Shown: piece by piece, positions 63,169 through 63,315 of the stretch | Layout: every line of letters begins with the position of its first letter | Position numbering within the stretch: position 1 is the first letter of the stretch | Assembly: GCA_000245075.1 (NCBI GenBank) | Contig: JH600013.1 | Span: forward strand, 1 to 63,315 | Reading direction: 5' to 3' | Length of the DNA: 63,315 bases | Origin: Acetobacteraceae bacterium AT-5844 | Lineage (GTDB): Bacteria > Pseudomonadota > Alphaproteobacteria > Acetobacterales > Acetobacteraceae | The notes under the pieces: generated by a model | Databases searched by the model: none | Told to the model about the DNA's origin: nothing | Seen by the model: only the letters and a program-made list of their open reading frames with translations | Position numbers and translations under genes: made by a program

Positions 63169-63315
63169 GGAGGCGTCTCCCGGCTCGGGTTGGGGGGGGC
63201 AGGAGCGCCCGCCTTGGCCCAGAGTCAAAGCTGATCCTCAGACAAGGTTGCGGCGATTGAATGGCGGCACTCGGTCCTCGGGTGCCCTCACAGTCCGTGG
63301 AAGAGGTCGGTGGAG

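Noticed and set aside
1..63315. tRNA, rRNA and riboswitch genes
   Set aside because: No cloverleaf, ribosomal or conserved riboswitch core was recognised on either strand; a covariance-model scan would be decisive.

Overview
The window is GC-rich, densely coded, and carries genes typical of an alphaproteobacterium, most likely of the Acetobacteraceae (Roseomonas-like). This placement is an inference from gene content: cobalt nitrile hydratase, gluconate/idonate dehydrogenases, a DUF3126 protein, a tartrate dehydratase like that of Bradyrhizobium, and an RPA-type plasmid replication initiator. No rRNA, tRNA, CRISPR array or intact insertion sequence was seen.

Layout. 1-6.3 kb: the end of an adaptor gene and two RND pump genes (MdtABC type). 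6.3-10.4 kb: a pdxA-pdxJ-2OG-Fe dioxygenase operon divergent from zwf. 10.4-13.2 kb: a cytosine-deaminase-like amidohydrolase divergent from a GntR/FCD regulator and a flavin reductase. 13.2-16.7 kb: a fused dihydroxyacetone-type kinase, deoC and a ribokinase-family kinase. 16.7-19.2 kb: a sulfonate/nitrate-type ABC transporter. 19.5 kb: a 58-residue orphan gene with a strong ribosome binding site. 19.7-22.1 kb: D-tartrate dehydratase coupled to a CaiB-type CoA transferase. 22.8-25.8 kb: the copper operon copA-cueR-copZ with a canonical CueR promoter. 25.9-26.9 kb: a secreted trypsin-like protease. 26.9-30.6 kb: an apparent iron locus (FMN oxidase, FhuF, MATE exporter, divergent heme-monooxygenase-like gene) around a Fur-box-like palindrome. 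31.8-34.5 kb: a 918-residue protein that I read as secreted and carbohydrate-active. 34.9-37.2 kb: LysR, DoxX and VOC genes. 37.2-40.3 kb: isocitrate lyase, a 53-residue gene behind it, and a divergent RamB/ScfR-type regulator. 40.4-41.3 kb: a Xre/RES toxin-antitoxin pair. 42.9-48.5 kb: two zinc dehydrogenases, a broken SDR gene, and a gluconate/idonate cluster with a GntR/IdnR-like operator and a LacI-family regulator. 48.8-51.1 kb: a subtilisin-like protease with RTX and DUF4214 tails. 52.4-54.1 kb: a complete iteron-type replication origin with repA. 54.1-58.6 kb: an M20 amidohydrolase with a peptide-type binding protein, then cobalt nitrile hydratase. 58.8-63.2 kb: catalase, DUF3126, a lone receiver domain, a DUF2786/metallopeptidase pair and a periplasmic protein.

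The most notable feature is the replication origin. A 17-bp iteron recurs at an exact 21-bp period beside an AT-rich tract and a perfect DnaA box. Inverted solitary copies lie on the far side, one more overlaps the repA ribosome binding site, and near-perfect copies sit about 1.1 kb and 3.2 kb away. Because the same molecule carries vitamin B6 synthesis, glucose-6-phosphate dehydrogenase and isocitrate lyase, the window probably belongs to a chromid or a large stable plasmid, unless the rep region is an integrated plasmid remnant.
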